Positions 24,581 through 33,791 of a DNA stretch of 64,000 nucleotides are shown here, piece by piece (position 1 is the stretch's first letter; each line of letters starts with the position of its first letter). The position numbers and the translations under genes are program-made. The stretch is from Curtobacterium aurantiacum (GTDB taxonomy: Bacteria; Actinomycetota; Actinomycetes; Actinomycetales; Microbacteriaceae). Location: positions 62,001-126,000 of the forward strand of contig NZ_JAHEWN010000005.1 in assembly GCF_018598555.1 (NCBI RefSeq), written 5' to 3'. The notes under the pieces are model-generated. The model had not been told where the DNA came from, searched no databases, and was given only the letters and a program-made list of their open reading frames with translations.

Positions 24581-25021
24581 ATGGAGTACACGGACTACGA
24601 CACCCGGCTCGCCGCGTACGGCGTGATCACGGACGGCGACCGCGTGCTCCTGGCGAAGCTGCGCCGCCCCGACGCGGGCACGTGGACGCTCCCGGGCGGC
24701 GGGGTCGACTTCGATGAGACCGTCGAGCAGGCCGTCGTGCGCGAGATCCGCGAGGAGACCGGCTACGAGGCCCAGGCCGGTGCCCTGCTCGGGGTCCGAC
24801 ACCACATCGTCCCCGCGGAGCGCCGCATCCACGACAACGGCCGGCCGATGAAGGCCGTGCAGGTGGTGTTCCGGGCGACGATCACCGGGGGAGCCTTGCG
24901 GCACGAGCTCGACGGCTCGACCGACGAGTCACGATGGATCCCCGTCGCCGAGCTCCCGCACCACCGCCACGGCCTGCTCGTGCCGATCGCCCTCGGCTGG
25001 GCGGGTGCCCTGTCCCGCTGA
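24581..25021 (+). CDS. Nudix hydrolase
   Basis: 146 aa. The complete Nudix box is present from GGGVDFDE through AVVREIREETGY (GX5EX7REUXEEXGU), with catalytic Glu residues in REIREE. Family members cleave nucleoside diphosphates linked to another group; the substrate here cannot be told. ATG 24581 is chosen as the first start giving the canonical N-terminal beta-strand (YGVITDGDRVLLAKL). Confidence 0.92.
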   Translation: MEYTDYDTRLAAYGVITDGDRVLLAKLRRPDAGTWTLPGGGVDFDETVEQAVVREIREETGYEAQAGALLGVRHHIVPAERRIHDNGRPMKAVQVVFRATITGGALRHELDGSTDESRWIPVAELPHHRHGLLVPIALGWAGALSR

Positions 25022-25222
25022 CCGCATCACCCGGCGGTCAGGACTACGAACTGCGGTGGGAGCTCTGCCTGCTGTCGTGCTGCCGAAGCGGCTCGCTCGT
25101 TCATCGCTCACCGAGCAGGAACCAGTGCCGTCCCAGCACCTTCGTCATGGCCGTCCTATCGTCGGTGAGAGGACGGTAGGACGATCAGCAGCGCCGACGC
25201 GAGCTTTCGGAATACAACGTGT

Positions 25223-25591
25223 TCACTCCTCGATGACGCTGAGGACGTTGCCCGACGGGTCGGTGAACCAGGCGATGAGTGGCCCGCCCTTCCGGTTCAC
25301 ACCCCGGTCGTCGGTCATCCCCTCGTACTGCAGGAACACGACACCCTTCGCGGTGAGCTCGTCGACCGCGGCGTCGATGTCCTCCACCGGGAAGTTCAGC
25401 ACCGTGAAGGCCGCCGGTTCGTGCCCGGGGCCCTTCGGGTAGACGAGCACCTGGTGTCCGCCGCCGAGCTGCAGGAAGAGCATGCCGTGGTCCTCGGTGA
25501 CCTCGACCCCCAGGACGTCCTCGTAGAACGCCTTCGCCTCGGGCACGTCGCGCACCGAGAACCCGCTGAACGCCTTCGTCGCATCGACCAT
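25223..25591 (-). CDS. VOC-family (glyoxalase/bleomycin-resistance fold) protein
   Basis: 122 aa containing two beta-alpha-beta-beta-beta halves: [20 protein letters not shown] and [21 protein letters not shown], ending [12 protein letters not shown] as in many VOC proteins. Putative metal ligands (His/Glu) are only partly kept, so function may be binding rather than catalysis. About 200 nt of featureless sequence separates its 3' end from the Nudix gene; it is divergent from the kinase-like gene. Confidence 0.88.
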   Translation of the reverse strand: MVDATKAFSGFSVRDVPEAKAFYEDVLGVEVTEDHGMLFLQLGGGHQVLVYPKGPGHEPAAFTVLNFPVEDIDAAVDELTAKGVVFLQYEGMTDDRGVNRKGGPLIAWFTDPSGNVLSVIEE

Positions 25592-25645
25592 GCGGCAAGT
25601 GAACCACCGCGGTCCGGCGTCGGTGCGCTCTGCGAGGATGAATCC

Positions 25646-26287
25646 GTGAGCGACTCCGGCATGTCCGTCGACCAGGCCGTCGAGCGCGCCGTCGAACTGG
25701 CCGGCTCGAACCGCCGCACCGTGCTCGGGATCGCCGGGGCACCGGGTGCCGGCAAGTCCACGCTCGCCCGCCGCATCGTCACCGCCGTCGACGAGCGCCT
25801 CGGTGCGGGCACGGCGGTGCAGGTCCCGATGGACGGCTTCCACCTGTCGAACGCGGCGCTCGACGCCCTCGGCCGACACGACCGCAAGGGCGCGGCGGAC
25901 ACCTTCGACGCCGACGGCTACGTCGCGCTCGTCCGCCGACTCGTCGCCGCCGACGAGGACGTGGTGTGGGCACCGGACTTCGACCGTCGCGTGGACGAAC
26001 CCGTCGCCGGCAGCATCGCGGTGCCCCGCGCAGCCCGGCTCGTGGTGTCCGAGGGCAACTACCTGCTCGACGACACCGCACCGTGGTCGGCGCTGCCCGC
26101 CCTCTTCACCGAGACCTGGTTCTGCGCCGTCGCCGACGACGTGCGGCTCGACCGCCTGGTCGGACGGCACATGCGCCACGGCCGCGACCACGACGCGGCA
26201 CGCGCGTGGGCGGTGGAGGTGGACGGCGTGAACGCCGCGAGGGTCGCACCCACGGCGATCCGGGCCTCCAGGACGGTGTGGACGTGA
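25646..26287 (+). CDS. P-loop nucleoside/sugar kinase-like protein (uridine kinase/PanK superfamily)
   Basis: 213 aa from GTG 25646 (GAGG 8 nt upstream). Walker [10 protein letters not shown] near residue 30, then the [13 protein letters not shown] motif and the [11 protein letters not shown] segment typical of actinobacterial nucleoside/nucleotide kinase-family proteins related to fructose and uridine kinases. Substrate unknown. Its stop overlaps a GTG of a short His-rich frame (GTGA), and the NmrA-like gene follows 103 nt later. Confidence 0.88.
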   Translation: MSDSGMSVDQAVERAVELAGSNRRTVLGIAGAPGAGKSTLARRIVTAVDERLGAGTAVQVPMDGFHLSNAALDALGRHDRKGAADTFDADGYVALVRRLVAADEDVVWAPDFDRRVDEPVAGSIAVPRAARLVVSEGNYLLDDTAPWSALPALFTETWFCAVADDVRLDRLVGRHMRHGRDHDAARAWAVEVDGVNAARVAPTAIRASRTVWT

Positions 26288-26394
26288 CCGCCGGCCACCA
26301 CGACGCGACCGCCGTCCACCACGACCTGACCGGCGGCCACCACGACGTGACCCAGACCACCACGACGCGACACCGACACGAGGAGCGACCATGA
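26284..26394 (+). CDS. Candidate 36-aa His-rich repeat peptide, coupled at both ends
   Basis: GTG 26284 overlaps the kinase stop (GTGA) and the TGA at 26392 overlaps the next ATG (ATGA), exactly how the flanking genes would be coupled. The peptide has three seven-residue repeats of the form T-A/G-x-HHD-x followed by [14 protein letters not shown], so 8 of 36 residues are His. The next gene's RBS (GAGGAG) lies inside it. It could be a metal-binding microprotein, or just a 21-bp minisatellite that happens to be open. No RBS of its own is needed if re-initiation occurs. Confidence 0.4.
   Translation: MTAGHHDATAVHHDLTGGHHDVTQTTTTRHRHEERP
26286..26368 (+). repeat. 21-bp tandem repeat, nearly four units
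   Basis: Units begin at 26286, 26307, 26328 and 26349 (last unit 20 bp), each of the form GACCGSCGKCCACCACGACNN. The first three are 7-codon multiples that encode the HHD repeats of the overlapping short frame. Confidence 0.8.
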
Positions 26395-27224
26395 CCATCG
26401 CCATCACCGGAGCGACCGGCAACATCGGGGGCGCCGTGAGCGCCGCGCTCGCCGCGGACTCGGTGCCGTTCCGGATGCTCGTGCGCGACGCCTCGCGTGC
26501 GCCGGAGCTCCCCGGCACCGAGGTCGCGGTCGCGACCTTCGCCGACGTCGACGCGAGCCGGACGGCGCTCGAGGGCGTCGACGTGCTGCTCATGATCTCG
26601 GCTGCCGAGGCCCAGGACCGCCTCGACCAGCACCGCGCGTTCGTCACCGCGGCAGCCGATGCGGGCGTGCGGCACGTCGTCTACACGTCGTTCCTCGGCG
26701 CGGCTCCCGACGCGACCTTCACGCTCGGACGCGACCACTGGGCGACGGAGCAGGCGATCCGCGAGAGCGGGATGGCGTTCACGTTCCTGCGCGACAGCTT
26801 CTACCTGGACTTCGTCGAGGACCTGGTCGGCGAGGACGGCGTGATCCGCGGGCCGGCCGGCGACGGCGCCATGGCCGCGGTGGCACGTGCCGACGTCGCC
26901 CGCGTCGCGACCGCGGTGCTGCACGACCCGGACGCCCACCGTGACCAGACGTACGAGCTGACCGGCCCCGAGGCCATCACCCTCGCCCAGGCGGCGGCGA
27001 TCGTGTCCGAGGTCCGCGGCCGCACGGTCAGCTACCACCCGGAGACCCTCGACGAGGCGTACGCATCACGTGCGCAGTGGAACCCGGAGCCGTGGCAGGC
27101 CGACGCCTGGGTGAGCACCTACACGGCCATCGCCGAGGGGGCGCTCGCGCACGTGTCCGGCGACGTCGAACGCATCACCGGGCGCGCGCCGATGTCCCTG
27201 CGCGAGGTGCTCGCCGCGGGTTGA
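26391..27224 (+). CDS. NmrA-like NAD(P)-binding protein (QorB-type quinone oxidoreductase family)
   Basis: 277 aa. Atypical SDR with the GATGNIGG dinucleotide motif at residues 7-14, [12 protein letters not shown] following strand 2, and [25 protein letters not shown], matching the NmrA/QorB group. Likely an NAD(P)H:quinone or aldehyde reductase or a redox-sensing protein. Its last 159 nt lie antisense to the 3' end of the membrane glycosyltransferase gene. Confidence 0.88.
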   Translation: MTIAITGATGNIGGAVSAALAADSVPFRMLVRDASRAPELPGTEVAVATFADVDASRTALEGVDVLLMISAAEAQDRLDQHRAFVTAAADAGVRHVVYTSFLGAAPDATFTLGRDHWATEQAIRESGMAFTFLRDSFYLDFVEDLVGEDGVIRGPAGDGAMAAVARADVARVATAVLHDPDAHRDQTYELTGPEAITLAQAAAIVSEVRGRTVSYHPETLDEAYASRAQWNPEPWQADAWVSTYTAIAEGALAHVSGDVERITGRAPMSLREVLAAG

Positions 27225-29273
27225 CCCGCGCTGGTGGCGTGCACCGGGCCCGACCGACGGACCGGGCAGGCCGCAGTGCCACACGGTCCACGCGATGCCG
27301 TCCGCCCGGTGCGGCTGCATCGGCAGGCGTGCGTGCCGGGCGCCGCTGCCGAGTGCTCGACAGCCCCCGGCCAGTGCGGCGCGCAGGACCGGGTCGGTGC
27401 GGGGTGCGTGGGCCTCGACGACGAGGACGCGCAGGCCGTCGGCGATCCTCCGGCGGATCTGGTGCGTCGTGAAGACGGGCACGGTGCCCGAGAACCCGCC
27501 GTCGGTCAGCACGGGGAGTCCCGTCGCGTCGATCACGGGTGCGGAGACGTGCCACGTGTCCGTCATGAAGAGCGGTCCGTCGTGCCGGTACCCCTCCAGG
27601 CGTCGCGCGGTCGCGACGAGCCGGCGGAGCGCACGCGGGTAGGGCGTCGACCCGCCCCACGGGTCCGGGCGCGACACGTGGAAGACGTCCGGGCTGCCGA
27701 CGGGGATCGGCCAGCGCGCGGGCCACGGCCCGACCGACGCGTCGACGCCGCTGCCGTCGCGGGTCGCGTCGAGGGCCTGCAGTGAGAACGCCGCGGGTCC
27801 GGCGACGAGCGCGAGCGCGGCTGCGAGCGCGATGACCGTCCGGGAGGCCCGGTGCCGGTCCGGTCCGCGCGTCGCCTCCCAGCGGGGTCGCCGCCACACC
27901 GCCACCACGCCTGCGAGGACGGCGACCGTCGCGACGGTGATCGCCGGGTCGGCGAGCACGCTCGGCATCGCGGTGCCCCGGGCGAGGAACACCACCCAGC
28001 CGAGCTGCGCCGCGGCGAGGACGACCGGGAGCGCCCGGAGCCGCGACGACTGCGCCCGGACCAGTCCGATCGCACCCCGCCACCCGAGGGCCGCGAGCAG
28101 GGCGAGCTGCACGCCGATCGCGGCGACGTAGGCGGTGTGCGGCACCGCGGCCACCGAGAGCACGGCGGCTGCGGTGCCGAACCAGGTGACCAGGACGGCG
28201 AGGGTGGCGGATCCGGCACGGGTGTCGAACGCGTGCCCGAACGGGGAGCCGAGGGCACCGGGCCGCTCAGCACGGCGGCGGACGAGCACCACGGCCGCGA
28301 CCACCACGCCGAACACCGCCGCGGGCAGGAGCCAGGCGACCTGCGACGCCAGGTGTGGTCCGAGCAGCTTGCCGAACCCGGCCGGACCACCGCGCCAGGT
28401 GTGCGGACCGAACGGCACCGTGAACGACCGGACCGACCCGGGCACCGCGCCGGGCAGGAATCGGTCGATGCCGTTGTACCCGAACACCATGGCGAGCGGA
28501 CTGTCGTCGGTGGAGCCGTCGGCCCAGGGCCGTGAACCCGACGGGGTGAGCGCGAGCGCCGTGACCCACGACAGGGAGGCCACGACCGCGACGATCCCGA
28601 GCACCCCGGCGCGGACCACCCGTGCGCCGAGGCGGAACGAGCGGCCGTCGTGCCGGGCCGTGGCCAGCAGGGTGCCGAGCAGCAGCGCCGGCAGAACGAA
28701 CCACGCCTGCACCATCTTCGCCTGGAACCCGACGCCGACGGCCAGGCCCGCGGCGACGAGCGGCCACCAGCGTCCGGTCAGTGCCGCGTGCTGCCAGCAC
28801 AACAGGGCGACGGCCAGCGCGGCGGTGACCATGCCGTCCTCCATCGGGTGCGCGAACATCGAAACGAAGACCGGCGTCGACCCGGCGGCCGCTGCGGCGA
28901 CGAGGCCCGTGCCCACGCCGACCCAGCGGAGCCCGACCAGGGAGCAGGCCCACAGGGTGACGAGGCCCTCGACGACCTGGGGGAACGCGAGCGCGGCGGT
29001 GGAGTGCCCGAACAGCCGGAGGCTCAGCGCCTGCGGGACGGCGAAGCCGCTGAGCTTGTCGAGCGTCACCGTCGCCGAGGGGTCGAACGAACCGGAGAGC
29101 AGCGCCCGCCACGACTCGGACATCGACCGCGCCGACGCCTGGTAGTAGCTGAAGTCCCCGCCACGGCCCAGGTTCCAGGCGAGCAGCAAGGTCGTGCCGG
29201 CCGCGATGACGAGCAGGGTGAGCCGTGCTGTGAGCGGCTGGTCCCGCCACCGGGCGGGTCGTCGGATGTCCAC
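27066..29273 (-). CDS. Membrane glycosyltransferase, GT39/ArnT-like family
   Basis: 735 aa with about 12 hydrophobic helices. The GDFSYYQASARSM segment after helix 1 occupies the position of the catalytic acidic loop of polyprenyl-phosphate-dependent GT-C enzymes (PMT_2/ArnT). It probably transfers a sugar from a lipid carrier to a wall or protein acceptor on the outer face. After GIAWTVWHCGLPG the sequence becomes low-complexity (Arg/Gly/His) and is read antisense to the NmrA-like gene, so the true C-terminus may have been extended by loss of an earlier stop. The C-terminal 100-residue loop region is otherwise typical. Confidence 0.8.
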   Translation of the reverse strand: MDIRRPARWRDQPLTARLTLLVIAAGTTLLLAWNLGRGGDFSYYQASARSMSESWRALLSGSFDPSATVTLDKLSGFAVPQALSLRLFGHSTAALAFPQVVEGLVTLWACSLVGLRWVGVGTGLVAAAAAGSTPVFVSMFAHPMEDGMVTAALAVALLCWQHAALTGRWWPLVAAGLAVGVGFQAKMVQAWFVLPALLLGTLLATARHDGRSFRLGARVVRAGVLGIVAVVASLSWVTALALTPSGSRPWADGSTDDSPLAMVFGYNGIDRFLPGAVPGSVRSFTVPFGPHTWRGGPAGFGKLLGPHLASQVAWLLPAAVFGVVVAAVVLVRRRAERPGALGSPFGHAFDTRAGSATLAVLVTWFGTAAAVLSVAAVPHTAYVAAIGVQLALLAALGWRGAIGLVRAQSSRLRALPVVLAAAQLGWVVFLARGTAMPSVLADPAITVATVAVLAGVVAVWRRPRWEATRGPDRHRASRTVIALAAALALVAGPAAFSLQALDATRDGSGVDASVGPWPARWPIPVGSPDVFHVSRPDPWGGSTPYPRALRRLVATARRLEGYRHDGPLFMTDTWHVSAPVIDATGLPVLTDGGFSGTVPVFTTHQIRRRIADGLRVLVVEAHAPRTDPVLRAALAGGCRALGSGARHARLPMQPHRADGIAWTVWHCGLPGPSVGPGARHQRGSTRGEHLAQGHRRAPGDAFDVAGHVRERPLGDGRVGAHPGVGLPRLRVPLRT

Positions 29274-29437
29274 CCTCCGGACCTTGGCGGTCCGGGGTGA
29301 CGGATGGCCGGGACCGTGCCGCCAGCTCGCCCCGAAGCCGGTCCGCGCGCTGAGGGGTCGTGCGGGTGCACGCCCCGTCGGTCAGCGGCTCGGGGGGCGA
29401 GCCGGAGCGGCGTCTCAGCCGGCGTTCGGGTTCGGGG

Positions 29438-30715
29438 TCAGGACACCCGTCGTGCGGCGAACGTCCCGACGACGCCGAGGGTGAGCACCGCGACGAGCAC
29501 GACCAGCAGCGGTGCCGTCCAGGTCCCCGTCGCTCCGTGCAGGGCACCGGCGACGAGCGGCCCGGCCGACCCGAGCAGGTACCCGCCGCCCTGCACGAAC
29601 GCGGACATCCGGCGGGCGTCGGCGTCGCTCGAGACGATCCGCACGATGACGATGAAGATCACGGTGATGCCACCGCCCTGGGCCGCACCGCCGAGCACGG
29701 ACCACAGCAACCAGAGCTCCGGGGCGAACAGCAGCCCGAGCGGCATCGCCAGCCACAGCGTGCCGACGAGCGCGATGATCGGTGCCGGACGCCAGCGGGT
29801 CGCGAGCAGCGGGACGCCGAGCGCCCCGACGACGGCGAGGATCTGGAACACCGACGAGCTCGCACCCGACGACGCCTTCGAGAAGCCGATCTCGTCGTGC
29901 AGCAGCGTCGGGATCCAGGCGGTGAGGGCGTAGTACGAGAACGCCTGGCCGCCGAACGCCAGCGTCAGGCCCCAGGTGATGAGCCGTCGCGCCGGTCGGA
30001 TGGGTTCGGCGGCGGCGACCCGTGCGGCCTCGGCGGCGCGGGCGGTGCGGATCGCCCCGGTGTCGAGCACCTGGTCGATCGGACCGGTGACGGGCAGTGG
30101 CTCGTCCTGCTCGGACGGCAGCGGGCGGCGCCACGCGGCACGAGCTCCGACCGCGTACGTCCAGGCAGCGGCGGCGATGAGCGCGAAGACCGCCCAGATC
30201 GCGATGGCGACCGGCCAGCCCCAGAGTGCAGCCAGGGGAGCGGTGCCGAGCGACGTGATCATCGACCCGACGTTGAGCGCGGACGTGTAGACGCCGGTGA
30301 CCAGGCCGACGCGCTCCGGCGAGGTGTCCCGCCGGATGACCACCGGGATCACCACGTTGCCGATCGTGATGCCGATGCCGATGACCGCGGTGCCGATCAG
30401 CAGCGCCGCCGACGAGGGCATCGAGCGCACGACGGTGCCGGCGAGCACGATGACGAGCGACAGGGACACCGCGCGCTCCGGGTCGGCCTTCGCGATCACC
30501 CAGCTGGCGAACGGCGTCGCGAGCGCGAAGCACAGCACCGGGATCGTCGTCAGCAGCCCGGCGATCGTCGCGGTCAGGCCGAGGTCGGCGCGGACGTCCC
30601 CGATGACCGGGGCCGTCGCGACGATCGGGCCGCGGAAGTTCAGGGCGATGAGGACGATGGCCGCGGGCAGCAGCCAGGCGGCACCGCGCAGGCCCCGACG
30701 TGCGACGTCGTTCAT
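29438..30715 (-). CDS. MFS transporter, CynX/NimT-like
   Basis: 425 aa from ATG 30715. Twelve predicted helices with the CynX-like opening ALNFRGPIVATAPVIGDVRADLGL and the mid-protein loop rich in Ala/Glu/Arg. Family members export or import small anions such as cyanate or 2-nitroimidazole; substrate here unknown. The start overlaps the HAD phosphatase stop by 4 nt, so the two are co-translated. Confidence 0.87.
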   Translation of the reverse strand: MNDVARRGLRGAAWLLPAAIVLIALNFRGPIVATAPVIGDVRADLGLTATIAGLLTTIPVLCFALATPFASWVIAKADPERAVSLSLVIVLAGTVVRSMPSSAALLIGTAVIGIGITIGNVVIPVVIRRDTSPERVGLVTGVYTSALNVGSMITSLGTAPLAALWGWPVAIAIWAVFALIAAAAWTYAVGARAAWRRPLPSEQDEPLPVTGPIDQVLDTGAIRTARAAEAARVAAAEPIRPARRLITWGLTLAFGGQAFSYYALTAWIPTLLHDEIGFSKASSGASSSVFQILAVVGALGVPLLATRWRPAPIIALVGTLWLAMPLGLLFAPELWLLWSVLGGAAQGGGITVIFIVIVRIVSSDADARRMSAFVQGGGYLLGSAGPLVAGALHGATGTWTAPLLVVLVAVLTLGVVGTFAARRVS

Positions 30716-31386
30716 GCGGACGGCGTCGCGGACGGCAGCAGGATCGGCAGCAGGTCGAGCGGGGTGGCGGCGCGGGCGATGGTGCCCTCCGCCTCGTCGG
30801 GGGAGCCGTAGCCCCACTCGGCGAAGACGACCGGGACGCCGTGCACGGTCGCGCCCTCGACGTCGTGCTTCCGGTCGCCGATCAGCACCGGGCGGCTGGT
30901 GTCGAAACCGTGGGCCTCGAGGCGTCGCAGTGCCTCTTCGACGACGTCGGCCTTGCTCGACCGCACCTCGTCGTCGCTCGCGCCGGTGATGATGTCGATG
31001 TCCCCGGTGAGCCCGTAGTGCTCGAGGATGTAGGTCGCCGGGGTCTCCGGCTTGCTCGTCGCCGTCGAGATCGGCAGCCCCGCCTGGTGCAGGGTGCGCA
31101 GCACGACGTCGATGTCCGGGAACATCGCCGAGTCGAGCGCCCCGTGCGAGAAGTAGTGCTCGCGGTAGACGGCGAGGGTGCGGTCGGCGAGCTCGTCGTC
31201 CATGCCCATCGCGATCCGGAACGTGTCCATGATCGGCGGACCCACGAACGACATCAGGGTGTCGTGGTCCGGCACCGGGACGCCGACGGTGCGGAAGGTG
31301 TGCGTCAGGCTCTCGAGGATGCCCGGCGCGGAGTCGCTGATGGTGCCGTCGAGGTCGAACAGGATGGCGGAGAACGGGCTGGTCAT
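30712..31386 (-). CDS. HAD-family phosphatase (phosphoglycolate phosphatase-like)
   Basis: 224 aa. Motif I FDLDGTISDS with nucleophile Asp, cap domain of helices (C1 type), motif II TATSK, motif III Lys near SSKADVVEEAL and motif IV IGDRKHDVEGA are all present. Resembles PGP/Gph and pyrophosphatase-like HADs; a housecleaning phosphatase role is likely. First gene of a two-gene operon with the CynX-like transporter. Confidence 0.9.
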   Translation of the reverse strand: MTSPFSAILFDLDGTISDSAPGILESLTHTFRTVGVPVPDHDTLMSFVGPPIMDTFRIAMGMDDELADRTLAVYREHYFSHGALDSAMFPDIDVVLRTLHQAGLPISTATSKPETPATYILEHYGLTGDIDIITGASDDEVRSSKADVVEEALRRLEAHGFDTSRPVLIGDRKHDVEGATVHGVPVVFAEWGYGSPDEAEGTIARAATPLDLLPILLPSATPSA

Positions 31387-31529
31387 GTCCTGCCCACCCT
31401 AGCCGGGCCGTGGCGGTGACCATCCGCGATCCGTCGGTGGCGGGGCGGGCGGGCGCCGCGCCTCCAGGCCGGGGACCGGACGGTCTTCGTAGCGCCCGGA
31501 GGGCGACGTCGACCGACGGCGCTCGCCGA

Positions 31530-31625
31530 TCAGCGGCGTTTCCGCGAGAACCAACCCCCGGCGGTGAGCGAGAGGCCGGCGATCACGGCGATGACGACGA
31601 TCCAGATGATTGTTGTGGTCTCCAC
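31530..31625 (-). CDS. 31-aa single-TM peptide at the end of the peptide-toxin operon
   Basis: GTG 31625 with AGGAG 7 nt upstream opens a 32-codon frame: short ETTT N-terminus, one 20-residue hydrophobic helix (IIWIVVIAVIAGLSLTAGG) and a WFSRKRR cytoplasmic end. It begins 41 nt after the permease stop and is co-directional. Length and topology resemble small immunity or transporter-accessory peptides. No family recognised; the RBS and clean topology argue for reality. Confidence 0.6.
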   Translation of the reverse strand: METTTIIWIVVIAVIAGLSLTAGGWFSRKRR

Positions 31626-31666
31626 GTTGTGCTCCTGTCGGTGTTGTGCGGCGGGTGTGGTGCTTG

Positions 31667-32863
31667 TCAGGGGTTCGGGTGCTGCGGGCGGGTCCGGGTC
31701 GCGCGGACCGACCTGCGGAGACGGCTGCGGCCGCCGGTGATGGACCGGTGGTAGACCCTCGCGCCGCCGACCGCGGCGATCACCGTGGCCGCGGCGATCA
31801 CCGCCACGGACGCCACGAGGTCGACACCGGCGACCTCGCCGGCAGCGAGCCGCATCGGCATGAGGATCGCGGAGAACGGCGGGATCAGGCTCATCATGCG
31901 GACCCACGGATCCCCGATGCCCTGGAGCGCGAGGATCGCGACGACGAACACTGCTGCGTTCAGCAGCTGGAGGGGCAGCAACGACGAGGACAGTGCCTCC
32001 GGCCGCTTCGCGGTGGCGGCGACCGCCCCGTAGATGAAGCCGTAGAAGGCGAACCCGAGGACGAACCACATGATGCTGACGAGCGCCGCCGGGGCGATGA
32101 GGTCCTGCAGGCCAGCCGTCCCGAACACCCGCACGGCGCCGATCCCGACGAGGGCGAGGATCGCCATCTGGATGAGACCGAAGAGGCCGGTGCCGACGAC
32201 CTTGCCGACGAGCAGGGACACGGGGCGCACGCGCGAGAACAGGATGTCGACGACCCGCGTCGTCTTCTCCTCCATCGTTCCCTGCGCGACCGACCCGCCG
32301 AGGCCAGCGATCTGCGTGAACAGCACGATGGACACGACGTACGCGAGCACGAGACGTGCTGCGTCGCCGGACGAGTCGGAGACTGCACGGACCACCGGTT
32401 CGGGGACCGAGACCGGACTCCCGGTGGCGTCGGCCACCATCATCTCGAGTGTGCCGGTCCTGATCGCGGCTGCGACGGCCAGGCCGGCGGCCTCGTCGGC
32501 GCTGTCGGCCATCGTGACCGTGACCCGGCCGTCGGCCACCGCTGCCGTGCCCGCGACGTCGCCGGCATCGAGGGCGCTGGCCGCCTCGCCCGCGGAGTCG
32601 ACGGCACGGATGCTCACGCCGGGGACCGCGCCCCGGTCATGCGCTGAGAGCGCGGCGACGGCCTCGGGAGTCGCAGCGAACTCGAGCGAGGTCGAGTTCG
32701 TGTTGCCGGCCAGCAGCCTGGGCGCGAGCGCGAGCGCCACGATGAAGAGACAGCTGACCACCATGCCGATCCAGAACGACCGCATGCGCAGTCCGACGTG
32801 GACCTCGCGGCCGGCGATGTGGCCGACCTGTCGGAGGTCGAGCCGTGGTCGATCAGAGAGCAT
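31667..32863 (-). CDS. ABC-2 type transporter permease (NatB-like)
   Basis: 398 aa. One N-terminal helix (about 29-51), a large extracytoplasmic domain (about 52-165), then about five helices after ARLVLAYVVSIVLFTQI; SVAQGTMEEKTTRVVDILFSRV is the coupling-region signature of NatB/YhaP-type permeases. With the ATPase encoded upstream (11-nt overlap) it forms an exporter, here most simply for the mature peptides encoded at 37.2-37.7 kb or for self-protection. Confidence 0.88.
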   Translation of the reverse strand: MLSDRPRLDLRQVGHIAGREVHVGLRMRSFWIGMVVSCLFIVALALAPRLLAGNTNSTSLEFAATPEAVAALSAHDRGAVPGVSIRAVDSAGEAASALDAGDVAGTAAVADGRVTVTMADSADEAAGLAVAAAIRTGTLEMMVADATGSPVSVPEPVVRAVSDSSGDAARLVLAYVVSIVLFTQIAGLGGSVAQGTMEEKTTRVVDILFSRVRPVSLLVGKVVGTGLFGLIQMAILALVGIGAVRVFGTAGLQDLIAPAALVSIMWFVLGFAFYGFIYGAVAATAKRPEALSSSLLPLQLLNAAVFVVAILALQGIGDPWVRMMSLIPPFSAILMPMRLAAGEVAGVDLVASVAVIAAATVIAAVGGARVYHRSITGGRSRLRRSVRATRTRPQHPNP

Positions 32864-33791
32864 CCTGCGTCACCGCGTCTCGGTAGAGGTCGGACAAGGT
32901 CGCGCGGGCCCGCTCGACGCCGATCACGTCGATGCCGACGGCCAGGCGTCGGAAGACGTCCGCCTCGGTGCCGGACGGTACCCGGACCACGTGGCGATCC
33001 GGATCGGTCGTCGTGCCGCTGAGCGCATGGCGGCCGCTCGTCACGACGTCCGCACCGAGCTCGGCGAGCACACCCGGGGCGACGGGGGTGGCGGTGCGCA
33101 CGACGTGGAGGTTCTCCGTCCCCTCGAGGAGGTCGTCGACCCGGTCCTCGGCGACGATCCGCCCGTCGTGGATGATGACCACCCGGTCGCACACGCGTTC
33201 CATGAGGTCGAGCTGGTGACTCGAGAACAGGATCGGGCGGCCGGAACGTGCGGTGTCGGCGAGGACCGCGCCCATCGCGTCGACGCCGCTCGGGTCCAGG
33301 CCCGAGAACGGTTCGTCGAGCACGAGCGCCGTGGGGTCGCCGAGCAAGGCGGCGACGAGCTGCACACGCTGCCGGTTGCCCAGGCTGAGTTCACGGACGA
33401 CGTCGCCGAAACGATGCCGGATCCCCAGCACGTCCCCCCACCGCGCGACCTCGGCACGAGCCTGTCGGCGTCCCATGCCGTGGAGCCGGGCCAGGTACAC
33501 GAGGTGGTCACCGACCCGCATCTCCGGGTAGAGACCCTGTTCCTCCGGCATGTACCCGATGCCGCTGCGGTAGGCGGAGTCGATCGGGCGCCCACCGACC
33601 GAGACCGTCCCGTGGTCGGCCTCGAGCAGGCCCAACAGGATCCGCATCGTCGTGCTCTTGCCGGCGCCGTTGCTGCCGATGAAGCCGGTGACCTGCCCCG
33701 ACGGCACGGTGAAGGAGACCCCGTCGAGCACGAGCCGGGACCCGAAGCGCTTGTCGAGGTCGCGGACCTCGATGGTGCCGGCCGGGTTCAT
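32853..33791 (-). CDS. ABC transporter ATP-binding protein (NatA-like)
   Basis: 312 aa. Walker A GSNGAGKST, Q-loop region MPEEQGLYP, signature LSLGNRQRVQL (GN in place of the usual GG), Walker B ALVLDEPFSGLDP and H-loop SSHQ are in order. The C-terminal extension after about 225 (DUF4162-like) is usual for NatA/EcsA-type exporters. Starts 4 nt inside the methyltransferase gene and overlaps the permease, so it belongs to the operon running from 37714 to 31530. Confidence 0.92.
   Translation of the reverse strand: MNPAGTIEVRDLDKRFGSRLVLDGVSFTVPSGQVTGFIGSNGAGKSTTMRILLGLLEADHGTVSVGGRPIDSAYRSGIGYMPEEQGLYPEMRVGDHLVYLARLHGMGRRQARAEVARWGDVLGIRHRFGDVVRELSLGNRQRVQLVAALLGDPTALVLDEPFSGLDPSGVDAMGAVLADTARSGRPILFSSHQLDLMERVCDRVVIIHDGRIVAEDRVDDLLEGTENLHVVRTATPVAPGVLAELGADVVTSGRHALSGTTTDPDRHVVRVPSGTEADVFRRLAVGIDVIGVERARATLSDLYRDAVTQDAL

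Noticed and set aside
26286..26368. CRISPR array
   Set aside because: Direct 21-bp units without spacers; a tandem repeat, not repeat-spacer architecture.
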